Positions 17,135-25,070 of a stretch of DNA of 42,641 nt are shown here, one piece after another. The notes under the pieces are model-generated. The model searched no databases. It was given only the letters and a program-made list of their open reading frames with translations, and was not told the DNA's origin. The stretch covers positions 1 through 42,641 of the forward strand of contig MHBE01000006.1 of the NCBI GenBank assembly GCA_001803205.1, in the 5' to 3' direction. Within the stretch, counting starts at the first letter, position 1. Every line of letters starts with the position of its first letter. Origin of the DNA: Lentisphaerae bacterium GWF2_38_69. Its GTDB lineage: Bacteria > Verrucomicrobiota > Lentisphaeria > Victivallales > GWF2-38-69. The translations under genes and the position numbers were made by a program.

Positions 17135-18223
17135 ATGAAGATTTTTAACTTCTCAGCCGGACCTTCAATGATTCCCCATAAGGTAATGGACAAAGCCCAA
17201 AAAGAGTTTTTAAACTACAACGGAATGGGGATCGGCGTAAGTGAATTGTCTCATAGGACTATTGAGTTTAGTGATATTATTGACAAAACAGAAAACAATA
17301 TCAGAAAACTTATGAATATTCCTACAGAATACTCGATTAGTTATATTCCTGGAGGAGCTAGTTTGCAGTTTTATATGATTCCTGCCAATTTTCTTATTAA
17401 CTGGTGGGGATGCGAATATATTCATACAGGTTACTGGTCTGAAAAAGCTATAGTAGAAGCGCAGAAATGCTGCTATGTAAGAGTTTCATCATCATCAAGA
17501 GATGCCAATTTCAGGAGAATTCCTAATTTAAGAAAGTGGAAGAATAATCCAGATTCATCTTATGTCCATATTACAACAAATAATACGATTGAAGGTACGC
17601 AATACCATTCATATCCTGAGATGGAATACGGAGTTCCTCTAGTGGCTGATATGTCTTCAGATATAATGACAAAAGTCACAGACATAAAACAATTTGACAT
17701 GGTTTATGCAAGCACACAGAAAGTTTTGGGACCTACTGGATTAGCGCTTGTAATCATGAAAAAGAAGCTGACAGAAAGATCTTATAATAAAAACCTTCCT
17801 ACAATGTTGGACTACAATACATATATTCATGAAAAATCGATGCATAATACTCCTCCAACCTTCTCTGTTTACATGCTGATGCTGGTGACAGACTGGCTTC
17901 TGGAACAAGGCGGAATTGAAACTATGGATAAAATTAACATGCTAAAATCAGAAGTCATTTACGAAAAGATCGATGCGTCAGGAGGGTATTATAAAAATCT
18001 TGTTGAGGCTCCGCATCGTTCAAGGGTAAATATCGTATTCAGGCTTCCTACTAAAGATCTTAGTGAACTTTTTATCCATCAAGCTGAAGAAGAAGGGCTT
18101 CTTGGATTAAGAGGACATCGATCAGTCGAAGGAATAAGAGCCAGCATGTACAATGCGATGCCCCTTGAAGGCGTCGAAAGATTAGTTGACTTTATGGATA
18201 AATTTGAGAGAACGCATGGCTGA
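17135..18223 (+). CDS. serC: Phosphoserine aminotransferase, 362 aa
   Basis: SerC is a PLP enzyme that converts 3-phosphohydroxypyruvate to phosphoserine in serine synthesis (and acts in pyridoxal synthesis in some bacteria). The start motif MKIFNFSAGPSMIP, ELSHRT, IPGGASLQF, DMSSDIMTK and the PLP-lysine region YASTQKVLGPTGLA (Lys in TQK) fit the family. So does the C-terminal GLRGHRSVEGIRASMYNAM. I place the start at 17135 because ACGGAG lies six bases upstream and family members begin at this MKIFNFSAGP. An ATG at 17114 is in frame but less likely. It overlaps the next gene by 8 bases. Confidence 0.95.
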   Translation: MKIFNFSAGPSMIPHKVMDKAQKEFLNYNGMGIGVSELSHRTIEFSDIIDKTENNIRKLMNIPTEYSISYIPGGASLQFYMIPANFLINWWGCEYIHTGYWSEKAIVEAQKCCYVRVSSSSRDANFRRIPNLRKWKNNPDSSYVHITTNNTIEGTQYHSYPEMEYGVPLVADMSSDIMTKVTDIKQFDMVYASTQKVLGPTGLALVIMKKKLTERSYNKNLPTMLDYNTYIHEKSMHNTPPTFSVYMLMLVTDWLLEQGGIETMDKINMLKSEVIYEKIDASGGYYKNLVEAPHRSRVNIVFRLPTKDLSELFIHQAEEEGLLGLRGHRSVEGIRASMYNAMPLEGVERLVDFMDKFERTHG

Positions 18224-19106
18224 TTTAGCCTTTGAAAAGGCGAGATTTTGGGAAAAAAAGGGGCAGGATTCCATAATTTGTGGACTATGTCCAAGAAATT
18301 GTATTATCAGAGAAAGCAAAATTGGTTTTTGCGGAGTTCGTAAAAATATTAATGGGATTTTGTATTCACTGGTTTATGGTTATCCTGCGGCTTTGCATGT
18401 AGATCCTATCGAAAAGAAACCTTTGGCAATGTTTATGCCAGAGACATATACATTTTCAATTGGCACTTTCGGATGCAATCTGGATTGCAGTTTTTGCCAA
18501 AATTTTACTTTATCAAAAAATTTTCCTGAAATAAATACTGCTGTGACAGAGAGAATATCTTCTTCTCAGATTATCAGCAAAGCAATTTACGCTAAATGCC
18601 GTTCAATTGCTTTTACTTACAATGAGCCTACCGTATGGGCTGAATATGCGATTGACATCGCCACTGAAGCTAAAAAGAATAATCTTCCAATTGTTTTAGT
18701 ATCCAATGGCTTTATAACTCAAAAAGCGATTGAAGAATTTTATCCTTTGATAGATGCGGCGAATATTGATATGAAAGGTTTTTCCGAGAATTTTTATGAA
18801 ACTATGTGCAAAGGATCACTTAAACATGTTCTTAATTCAATAAAATACTTATATCAACTCAAAAAACATATAGAGTTAACTAATTTAGTAATTCCTGAGA
18901 AAAATGACAGCGAAGAAATGATAAAAGCCTTTCTGGACTGGGTTGAGAGAGAGCTTGATAAAAGTATCCCTTTGCATTTTTCTGCTTATTTTCCTACCTA
19001 CAAGTATTTAGAAAGCCAACCTACCCCTAAGGAAACTTTGTTCAAAATCAGAGAATACGCATGGAAGAGAAACTTCACTAATGTATTTATCGGGAATATA
19101 CGATAA
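18216..19106 (+). CDS. amrS: AmrS-type radical SAM protein (pyruvate formate-lyase activase-like), 296 aa
   Basis: The radical SAM cluster motif CNLDCSFC (C87, C91, C94) binds the 4Fe-4S that cleaves S-adenosylmethionine. An N-terminal Cys group (C22, C25, C29, C39: CGLCPRNC and GFCGVR) is characteristic of the AmmeMemoRadiSam AmrS branch, as are VDPIEKKPL and FTYNEPTVW. The start is ATG 18216 (MADLAFEKARFW), inside the last codons of serC. The usual AmrA and AmrB partners are not adjacent. The true substrate of this family is not settled. The gene is tightly coupled to serC and the hydrolase. Confidence 0.85.
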   Translation: MADLAFEKARFWEKKGQDSIICGLCPRNCIIRESKIGFCGVRKNINGILYSLVYGYPAALHVDPIEKKPLAMFMPETYTFSIGTFGCNLDCSFCQNFTLSKNFPEINTAVTERISSSQIISKAIYAKCRSIAFTYNEPTVWAEYAIDIATEAKKNNLPIVLVSNGFITQKAIEEFYPLIDAANIDMKGFSENFYETMCKGSLKHVLNSIKYLYQLKKHIELTNLVIPEKNDSEEMIKAFLDWVERELDKSIPLHFSAYFPTYKYLESQPTPKETLFKIREYAWKRNFTNVFIGNIR

Positions 19107-19900
19107 TGCCTTATTTAGAGCTTAATGATTTGAATATCTATTATGAACTGAAAGGATTAGGAGCTCCTCTTGTCCTTGTGCCTGGATTAAGTGGGACATG
19201 CGATACATTTAGTCTTGTTTCAAATGCATTTGCAAAGGATTTTACAGTTGTTAGTCTAGATAACAGAGGATCAGGGAGAAGTTTTTCCCAAACCAAACAC
19301 TTTACAATTCAGAATATGGCTGAAGATTTAGCCAGTTTGGTAAATCTTCTGGAATTTGATAAAATTAATTTACTTGGACACTCTATGGGAGGATTTATAG
19401 TCCAGGAATATGTAAATAAATACCCAGATAAAGTTGATAAAATAATATTATCCAATACTTCAAGGAAGTGCTCATACAGGAATAAAGATATTTTTCAGTG
19501 CCTGATTAAACTGATAAAAAATGCAGATTATCTTGAGTGTTGGCACAGAATGTTTTCACAATGGATTTATACAGATGAATTTATAAATAATAATCCCAGG
19601 TCTTATGAATCGGCTATATCATACTCTTTGCATTATCCTTATGCTCAGTGCGCTGATTATTTTGAAGCTCAGGCTTTGGCCTGTGCAAATTATAAGACAA
19701 CCGTAAAAGATAAAAATCAAATACCTTCGCTTATCCTTTATGGAGATAAGGATAAGCTGATAACGCCTGAAGAGTCGTTAGAATTACTGAATTATTTTCC
19801 TAATTCAAAAAAAGCACTGATGAAAAGAAGCGGGCATATACCCATGATAGAAAATAAAGAAGAATACTCAGAAATTATTATAGATTTTTTAAACCCTTAG
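19106..19900 (+). CDS. Alpha/beta hydrolase, 264 aa
   Basis: This is a soluble hydrolase of the large esterase/lipase-like family. It has an oxyanion-type LVPGLSG, an NRGSGRS motif, the nucleophile elbow GHSMGG (catalytic Ser), an acid residue in LYGDKDKLITPEE and the catalytic His in SGHIPMIENKEEY. Its ATG overlaps the amrS stop by one base, so serC, amrS and this gene form one unit. Substrate not predictable. The domain looks complete, with a helical lid between about residues 125 and 190. Confidence 0.85.
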   Translation: MPYLELNDLNIYYELKGLGAPLVLVPGLSGTCDTFSLVSNAFAKDFTVVSLDNRGSGRSFSQTKHFTIQNMAEDLASLVNLLEFDKINLLGHSMGGFIVQEYVNKYPDKVDKIILSNTSRKCSYRNKDIFQCLIKLIKNADYLECWHRMFSQWIYTDEFINNNPRSYESAISYSLHYPYAQCADYFEAQALACANYKTTVKDKNQIPSLILYGDKDKLITPEESLELLNYFPNSKKALMKRSGHIPMIENKEEYSEIIIDFLNP

Positions 19901-20010
19901 GATTGATAATAGAACTAAGTTTAAGTACAATTTCTCATAATATCGAAATGTGTACGCAAATACATTCAGAATAAAACAATTTACAAAATAAAATATTCAG
20001 GAGAATCTAA

Positions 20011-21654
20011 ATGTTTATCTCAAAAATGAATCGCCTTTTTCATAAACATGGAAGGTTGGCCTTTGGCCTTTTGACCCTTTTTATTATTGTTCCGTTTGTT
20101 CTTTATTTTTCAGTGGCTCCTGAAGAAATATTGAATATGTTTTCCTTTAGCACTGCCAAAAGTAATATTTCTATAAATGGGACTCGTGTCCCCCAGAAAG
20201 AATTTGATGAATCTATGAAATCTTTAATGATTTCAATGAGCACTCAGGGATGGCCTGTAGATTTTAATTCCACATCAATTTATCAGCAGTTGACTCCTGG
20301 TGTTGTCGATAGAATAATCCTTATGGATGAAATAGAAAAATTAAAAATAAGCGCGGATGATTCTGCTATAGCTTCTTATATGAAAGCTTTACCAATGTTT
20401 CAAGATTCAAATGGATTTAGTTATGACAGATACAAAATGGTCTGTTATGCGCTTGGCAGATATGGCATAAGTCAGAATCAGATTGAAACCTCTTTAAGAG
20501 AAGATGCTACAATTGGAATTTTAAAAAGAATGATTTCTGACGGAGTAATTACCACTGAGAACGGAATGCAGGATTTTTACAACAATTTGAATCAATCTTT
20601 TTCTGTGAAAGTCGCTGAATTTAATTCTAAAGATTACCTTTCAAAAGTATCTGTAAAGGACAAGGATATTCAGACATTTTTTGATTCCAATCCAACAAAA
20701 TATATGACTCCAAAAAAATCAAAAGCCTATATTGTTAAGTTTGATTTTTCAGTTTTTGAGAACGATGCTAAAAAAAATATTACAGAAGAGCAGCTTAATA
20801 AGCTCTATGAAATGAAGAAAGCAAGCTATGGAGCTATGAACGAAAAAGAGGCTAAAGAAAAGATAAAAGAACAGCTTATCGATGAGGCCTGCGCTAATGC
20901 TGCAAAGCAAAAAGCTCAGGAATTTGCAATAAGCGCATATAAAGCAATTGAAGATAAAGGGCAACTTGCATCAAATGCAATAACTCTATTTGAAGATATA
21001 GCTATAAAAAATAAGCTTGAAACATATAAAACTTCCTCATGGATATCTGATAATAGCGACCTTGTTGAAAATATAGGAAAAGAACCTGCGCTTGTAAAAG
21101 AAATTTCAGCTCTTTATCCAGATCAGCCTATAAGCAATGCTATTGAAGGAAAGAAAGCATATTTTGTCGCTCTGCTAACGGAAAGGAGTAACCCAACTAA
21201 AGCTACTTTGGATGATGTTAAAAAGAAAGTAACCGAAGATTACAAATTAGTTCAGTCCATCAAATTAGCGCAGCAAAGTGCGTCTAAATTCAGAGATGAT
21301 TCGCTAAAATCAGATAAAAAAAATATTGGAGAAGCTAAGGAATTTAACAAAGATTACAAATTCAGCCAGAGTAGTTTTGCCTCAATAATGTCCGATCCAA
21401 ATGCAAAAGAGATTATAGAACTAACAACAAAGACACCTCAGGGACAATTATCTAATGTAGCTAATAATTCAGATGGCGCTATAATCGTTTATGTTGAGAA
21501 AATTTCATTGCCGACTAAGGAGGATTACGAGAAAAATAAAGAAGCTATTGAAAATCAGTATAATGGCGCTCTAGAGCAAATTGCATGGATGAACTATAAT
21601 CTTATGCTTAAAAATAAAGCAAATGTCTTGGTATATGAATCTTCACAGAAATAA
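20011..21654 (+). CDS. PpiD/SurA-like membrane-anchored periplasmic chaperone, 547 aa
   Basis: The architecture is that of PpiD: a short cytoplasmic basic segment (NRLFHKHGR), one membrane helix (about residues 17-36) and a large periplasmic part with a SurA_N-like helical domain (INGTRVPQKEFDESM and following). Next comes a long lysine- and glutamate-rich helical region (about 240-310) and a C-terminal helical part. I do not see a clear parvulin PPIase signature, so isomerase activity is doubtful. Its job is probably to hold proteins after secretion. AGGAGA precedes the ATG at a good distance. It heads a plus-strand group with a lipoprotein and a DUF2851 protein. Confidence 0.75.
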   Translation: MFISKMNRLFHKHGRLAFGLLTLFIIVPFVLYFSVAPEEILNMFSFSTAKSNISINGTRVPQKEFDESMKSLMISMSTQGWPVDFNSTSIYQQLTPGVVDRIILMDEIEKLKISADDSAIASYMKALPMFQDSNGFSYDRYKMVCYALGRYGISQNQIETSLREDATIGILKRMISDGVITTENGMQDFYNNLNQSFSVKVAEFNSKDYLSKVSVKDKDIQTFFDSNPTKYMTPKKSKAYIVKFDFSVFENDAKKNITEEQLNKLYEMKKASYGAMNEKEAKEKIKEQLIDEACANAAKQKAQEFAISAYKAIEDKGQLASNAITLFEDIAIKNKLETYKTSSWISDNSDLVENIGKEPALVKEISALYPDQPISNAIEGKKAYFVALLTERSNPTKATLDDVKKKVTEDYKLVQSIKLAQQSASKFRDDSLKSDKKNIGEAKEFNKDYKFSQSSFASIMSDPNAKEIIELTTKTPQGQLSNVANNSDGAIIVYVEKISLPTKEDYEKNKEAIENQYNGALEQIAWMNYNLMLKNKANVLVYESSQK

Positions 21655-21690
21655 TTAAATAAATTAAAAAATATATTTTAAGAGGAAGGT

Positions 21691-22311
21691 ATGGTCAGAT
21701 TTTCAGGTATAGCCGTCTTGGCAATTTTTTGTGCTTTAATCGTTGGCTGTTCTACAAGTTATTTAAGCCAGCCAAGTTCTCCTGTAGAGGTTAAAACAGT
21801 TGCCAACCTGGAACCTGATATTGAAATTGGCGAACAAATCGAAGCAACAGCTACAGTAAATAGAATTTGTTATATGTTTATAGTCAGCGACACCAAATTT
21901 GCAGATGGAGTAAATTATGGCGGCCCATATGTCGAAGAAAGCGTCAATGAAACCTTTTGGGGAGATACAATTCTTGAGGCTAAAGCAGCAGCAGCATATA
22001 AGGCATGTGCCGAAAACAAAGCAGATGTGATAATATGTCCTCGGTATTATGTAGTTGTCGATACCTATCCATTCTATAAACATGTAAGGGCTAAAGTTTT
22101 TGGATATAAAGGGAATATCAAAGGAGTTAAAGTTGCTTCTCAGAAACCTTTACAGACTCAGCCTGTTAAGATTGTAAATGGTGTTAAGATTTCAGACGCC
22201 GTTCAGCTGGCTCAACCTTTGAAAGTAACATCTGAAGTACAGGTTAAAAATCCATTAACTATCAATCAACCTATTACCGTAAAAACAATTTCTGATACCA
22301 CTAGGAAGTAA
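21691..22311 (+). CDS. Putative lipoprotein, 206 aa
   Basis: The signal region MVRFSGIAVLAIFCALIVGC gives a lipobox IVGC, so Cys20 should be lipidated. The mature part has an alanine-rich helix (EAKAAAAYKACAENKADVI) and a following strand region (CPRYYVVVDTYPFYKHVRAKVFGYKG). This resembles small envelope lipoproteins of the TRL type, but the family is not certain. The C-terminal 60 residues are a repeated beta-like V-x-P-L pattern (TQPVKIVNGV, AQPLKVTSEV, KNPLTINQPITV). AGAGGAAG precedes the ATG. It follows the PpiD-like gene by 36 bases. Confidence 0.72.
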   Translation: MVRFSGIAVLAIFCALIVGCSTSYLSQPSSPVEVKTVANLEPDIEIGEQIEATATVNRICYMFIVSDTKFADGVNYGGPYVEESVNETFWGDTILEAKAAAAYKACAENKADVIICPRYYVVVDTYPFYKHVRAKVFGYKGNIKGVKVASQKPLQTQPVKIVNGVKISDAVQLAQPLKVTSEVQVKNPLTINQPITVKTISDTTRK

Positions 22312-22352
22312 AAAGGTGTCACTATAGAAAACTTTCTTGTTTTGCTTTATTT

Positions 22353-23720
22353 ATGGCTAAAAATGAAGAAAGGACAAATTGCACAGAACTTGAACTTCAG
22401 TATGCATGGAATTCATTGCATGAGGGTGCTGAGTTTTTACTAGAAAATGGATTGCGTCTTCAGGTTTTATATCCAGGACAATGGAATGTTGAAAAAGGTC
22501 CGGACTTTTTCGGTGCAAAATTGAGAATCAACGGTTCAGTAATTTCCGGAGATGTTGAAATCCATACGATTCCTTACGATTGGATACTTCATAGACATTC
22601 TGATAATGAAAAGTATGATAATGTTATTTTGCATGTTGTATCTCATCCATATGTATCTCAAATAGTTAAGGAAAAACTTTCAGGAATTCCATTATTGGTA
22701 ATTCCAGATATAAAAATAAAAACTTTACTTGGGCATAGAAATTCATCCCGAAAATATAATCCTGGCCTATGCTCGAATTATATTAGAGAGAAAAGTCCAG
22801 ATATCCTCAATGATTATTTTATAAATAATGGATATAACAGACTGTATAATAAGTCCTTAAAGTTTATATCAGAAATACTTTTACTTGGCTCTGAAAAATG
22901 TTTACTCAAAGGACTTTTTGAAGCATGCGGTTATAAAAACAACAGAGATGAGTTCCTTGAGCTTTTTAGAAAATTTACCAGCCACGACCTGCAAAAAAAA
23001 TCAATTGTAGAAAAAGAAGCAGTTTTATGGGGTGAATCAGGATTTCTTGACAAAAATAAAATTGCTTTGTCTGATGAAAAAATAAGAGGTTATTTTTCTA
23101 TATTATGGGACAACTGGTGGCATTCCCGAAAAGGTTATGAAAAAGAAAAGATTAATTGGACTCGAGCTAATGTCAGGTATGTTAACAGTCCATGGAGAAG
23201 GATTGCAGGATTAACCTTATTGCTAAAGAGGAACTCTTTTGATCTATTATATCCATTACTCCATTTATTTGATTCAAATTCCGATATCCCTCTTTTGATA
23301 AAAAAGCTTATTGAGATATTTACTGTTTCAGATGAATGTCTTGATCTATATCTTGATTTTAATACCAGACTTAAAAAAAAGAATATCCTTATTGGTAAGG
23401 CGAGAGCTATAGATATTGTAGGAAATGTTGTACTGCCTTTTATGTTGGCATACTCAAGGTTGAATAACAAATCAAATTTATATGAAAAAGTAGTGGTTTT
23501 ATGGAGAGCCCTTCCATCTTCTCAGTTGAATATTAACATTAAAATTTCTGCTCAAAGATGGCTTATAGAAAAATCTGATGTTACAAAAGTTTTTCGAAAT
23601 TTTGCATCAATTCAGGGAGGTATATATCTTTATAAAAATTATTGCACTTTTTTAAGTATGGATTGCTCAAATTGTCCCAAAAGAAAAATTGATATTGAAA
23701 AAATTCTGATAACAAACTAG
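22353..23720 (+). CDS. DUF2851 family protein, 455 aa
   Basis: The N-terminal part matches the DUF2851 pattern known from Bacteroidota and relatives: ELELQYAWNSLHEG, GQWNVEKGPDFFGAKLRI and SGDVEIHTIPYDWILHRHSDN. It also ends with the conserved Cys group (NYC, MDCSNC, PKRK), which could bind a metal or cluster. The PDF-x-A and E-I-H residues of the first part recall restriction-like nuclease folds; that is an inference, since the function is unknown. No signal peptide is seen, so it is cytoplasmic. No strong ribosome binding site precedes ATG 22353. Confidence 0.8.
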   Translation: MAKNEERTNCTELELQYAWNSLHEGAEFLLENGLRLQVLYPGQWNVEKGPDFFGAKLRINGSVISGDVEIHTIPYDWILHRHSDNEKYDNVILHVVSHPYVSQIVKEKLSGIPLLVIPDIKIKTLLGHRNSSRKYNPGLCSNYIREKSPDILNDYFINNGYNRLYNKSLKFISEILLLGSEKCLLKGLFEACGYKNNRDEFLELFRKFTSHDLQKKSIVEKEAVLWGESGFLDKNKIALSDEKIRGYFSILWDNWWHSRKGYEKEKINWTRANVRYVNSPWRRIAGLTLLLKRNSFDLLYPLLHLFDSNSDIPLLIKKLIEIFTVSDECLDLYLDFNTRLKKKNILIGKARAIDIVGNVVLPFMLAYSRLNNKSNLYEKVVVLWRALPSSQLNINIKISAQRWLIEKSDVTKVFRNFASIQGGIYLYKNYCTFLSMDCSNCPKRKIDIEKILITN

Positions 23721-23768
23721 AATTCATATGTTTTCCCAAAATATTATTAATTTTCAAAGGAATGGAAA

Positions 23769-24959
23769 ATGAACAAAAAGACAATGGCAATAATTGCTGC
23801 CAGCTCAATTATAGGAGCTACGCTTTTAGCAGAATCAAAACAAACCGTAGACGGCACAGTCGTTCCAATGGTTACTATGGATATCGGATATGGGTTAGAT
23901 CAGCTTTATAAAGGATTTATAGACTATGTAATGCCAGCAGGGACATTTTTTTACGGTCCGGTTTATGACAGCAAAGGAAATTGCGTAAGAGAAGGAGACA
24001 TTATTGCTACAATAAATCCTGATTATGCTAAATTACAGTATCAAGCCGCTTCTCTTGCATATAAAAGCGCAAAAGACCAATATGAAAGAGATTTGAAATC
24101 TGGTGAAGCAGTAAGCAAGAGAGCTCTTGTTGCAGATCAAATTTCAATGCTTCAGGCAGAGGCTACATCACAAATGTCAAAGATAATACTTGAAAATGTC
24201 TGTACTCTAAGAGCTAGATTTAATGGGTATGTGAATGAAGTTAAATTTGCAGGAGGTTGGGCTTCAGGTCTTCCCGCTACAATCAATGTTTCTCAGCTTG
24301 ATCCTATATATATCAGTATTCCTATTACAGAAAGTGTCGCTTCGCAGACATTTAATTACAACACTCCTGTAACAGTATATCCTACTTCAGATAAAATTGG
24401 GGCTGAACCTGTAGGTTATATTCAGGGAAGAAGTGCTGATCACAAAAGCGGTAATTTATTAATCCTTGTAAATAACAAACCTCTCCCTCCGCCTGTTAAG
24501 CTTACAGATGCTAATGGTAAGAAAATTCCAGTTCTTCATACATGGTGTCCTGTAATTGAAATGGGAGGTTTTACTAATTATCAATATGATGAAGACAGCG
24601 TTATAGTTTCTAAGCATTCTTTATTTGGAAAAGATGGCGATTACTATGTTTGGATGGTTGAAGATTCGAAGAGCGGAATTGCTGGAAAGGGAATGAATTA
24701 TCTGAATAAAGTTAAAAAAGTAGCAGTGAATACCGACGGAAAAATAATAAGTGTTCCTTCCTATGTAGGTATGGTTACTTTCACACCTAAAGATGAAAAG
24801 ATTAAAGATATTGATGGAATGATCCTTCTTTCTAACCAGGATTGTCCTTCCGATCTGAAAGACGGCGATACGATCTGTCTGTATGCAGGGATGTATACTT
24901 TCATGCCTGGAGACAAAGTTAAAGTCGATATAGGGCCTACCCCAGGGGTAATTCAGTAA
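23769..24959 (+). CDS. HlyD/RND-type periplasmic adaptor-like protein, 396 aa
   Basis: A signal peptide (MNKKTMAIIAASSIIGATLLA) is followed by a barrel-sandwich-like segment (GPVYDSKGNCVREGDIIATINP), an alpha-helical hairpin (about residues 75-145) and a returning lipoyl-half (CTLRARFNGYVNEVKFAGG). Beta-barrel and membrane-proximal parts come next (DPIYISIPITESVA). This is the order of RND efflux adaptors. No inner membrane pump or outer membrane factor gene is adjacent: the next gene is ydbH, and a terminator separates them. Partner unknown. GGAA precedes the ATG. Confidence 0.75.
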   Translation: MNKKTMAIIAASSIIGATLLAESKQTVDGTVVPMVTMDIGYGLDQLYKGFIDYVMPAGTFFYGPVYDSKGNCVREGDIIATINPDYAKLQYQAASLAYKSAKDQYERDLKSGEAVSKRALVADQISMLQAEATSQMSKIILENVCTLRARFNGYVNEVKFAGGWASGLPATINVSQLDPIYISIPITESVASQTFNYNTPVTVYPTSDKIGAEPVGYIQGRSADHKSGNLLILVNNKPLPPPVKLTDANGKKIPVLHTWCPVIEMGGFTNYQYDEDSVIVSKHSLFGKDGDYYVWMVEDSKSGIAGKGMNYLNKVKKVAVNTDGKIISVPSYVGMVTFTPKDEKIKDIDGMILLSNQDCPSDLKDGDTICLYAGMYTFMPGDKVKVDIGPTPGVIQ

Positions 24960-24982
24960 TTCAAATTACAGATATTTTTAGA

Positions 24983-25012
24983 GGCCGGCATTTGCTGGCC
25001 TTTTGCATTTTT
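24983..25012 (+). terminator. Rho-independent terminator after the adaptor gene
   Basis: The stem GGCCGGCA (24983-24990) pairs with TGCTGGCC (24993-25000, one G-T pair), with a very short loop. TTTTGCATTTTT follows. It lies 23 bases past the adaptor stop codon. Confidence 0.8.
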
Positions 25013-25070
25013 AAGAAATATGGTTTTTATTCTTTTGATAATATTTAAATGATTATATTCAAAAAACATC

